Shown in pieces: positions 63,735 through 64,000 of a DNA stretch of 64,000 bases. A model generated the notes under the pieces. The model searched no databases. It was not told the DNA's origin and worked only from the letters and a program-made list of their open reading frames with translations. The position numbers and the translations under genes were made by a program. How positions within the stretch are numbered: position 1 is the stretch's first letter; each line of letters starts with the position of its first letter. Source of the DNA: Eukaryota sp. TZLM1-RC (Eukaryota; Metamonada: BaSk clade); the NCBI GenBank assembly GCA_040285825.1, contig JAUPSS010000005.1:744001-808000 (forward strand), given 5' to 3'.

Positions 63735-64000
63735 CAACTCGGTTTGCGTCATGCTCCGAATTGTTCTAAATTGATAACTTCTCGTTCTTCATTACATGAC
63801 GCTGTTACAGACACTGTTTTCAATATGGCATAAACTGCAAGAATTTCGTGTATCAAAGAGCCCCTGCTCTTAAATGGAAGATTATCAGATGAAGCTGATA
63901 CTGTTTTGAATGACTTCTAAAAAATGGTTAAAGAAAAAACCATGAAAAGATTTGATATTTTTTATGGCGTTCTCGCATTAAATTTGCCATTATCAATAGA
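63735..64000 (+). mobile_element. Family A retrotransposon fragment running off the window
   Basis: Reads LRHAPNCSKLITSRSSLHDAV...DTVFNMA, stop, TARISCIKEPLL, then jumps to NGRLSDEADTVLNDF and KMVKEKTMKRFDIF, so about 260 bp of the endonuclease region are deleted relative to A2. Stops present. Continues beyond base 64000. Confidence 0.75.

Noticed and set aside
1-64000. Bacterial features (operons, ribosome-binding sites, rho-independent terminators)
   Set aside because: Introns, TBP, eRF3, DRC11 and retrotransposons make this nuclear eukaryotic DNA; such signals would be meaningless here.

Overview
This 64 kb window is AT-rich nuclear DNA of a unicellular eukaryote. It carries eukaryotic core genes: proteasome beta5, topoisomerase I, TBP, eRF3, CCDC47, S-adenosylmethionine synthetase, a Ubc13-like E2 and the ciliary protein DRC11. 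DRC11 implies a flagellate. TAA, TAG and TGA all act as stops. Eight introns can be placed by protein homology; seven are 27-34 nt long. All eight end in a fused branch-point/acceptor motif, YTNAY-N3-AG. Such a compact 3' signal is best known from metamonads (Trichomonas, Giardia relatives). I therefore lean towards a free-living metamonad-like flagellate, but the sequence alone does not settle the lineage.

Layout: 0-5 kb, proteasome beta5, Fanzor remnant, TOP1. 5-13.9 kb, ankyrin-repeat gene, a near-complete but frameshifted Fanzor, a decayed RLE retrotransposon, another Fanzor remnant, TBP. 14-20 kb, a Fanzor split by a 2.7 kb retrotransposon, then eRF3. 20-25 kb, MULE relic, CCDC47, tRNA-Asp, SAM synthetase. 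25-33 kb, mostly retrotransposon copies plus a 675-bp unit flanked by 14-bp direct repeats. 33-41 kb, tRNA-Arg, Ubc13-like E2, a decayed Fanzor, DRC11, a Fanzor of a second lineage. 41-50 kb, RLE retrotransposons and a complete Ty3/gypsy-like element with very short LTRs. 50-58 kb, KH-domain gene, RLE element and assorted relics. 58-64 kb, an 1806-codon gene with nested tandem repeats.

Two mobile systems dominate. One is at least nine remnants of Fanzor (eukaryotic TnpB-like, RNA-guided nuclease) genes. The other is non-LTR retrotransposons with an R2-type restriction-like endonuclease (RLE), in at least two families (called A and B here), most 5'-truncated and bounded by 10-13 bp target-site duplications. 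The most striking pattern is that seven Fanzor remnants lie directly upstream of, and in the same orientation as, a host gene (TOP1, ankyrin, eRF3, TBP, SAM synthetase, Ubc13-like, DRC11). None of the Fanzor or RLE copies seen here is fully open, so the host genes are the functional content and the rest is recent to old mobile debris.
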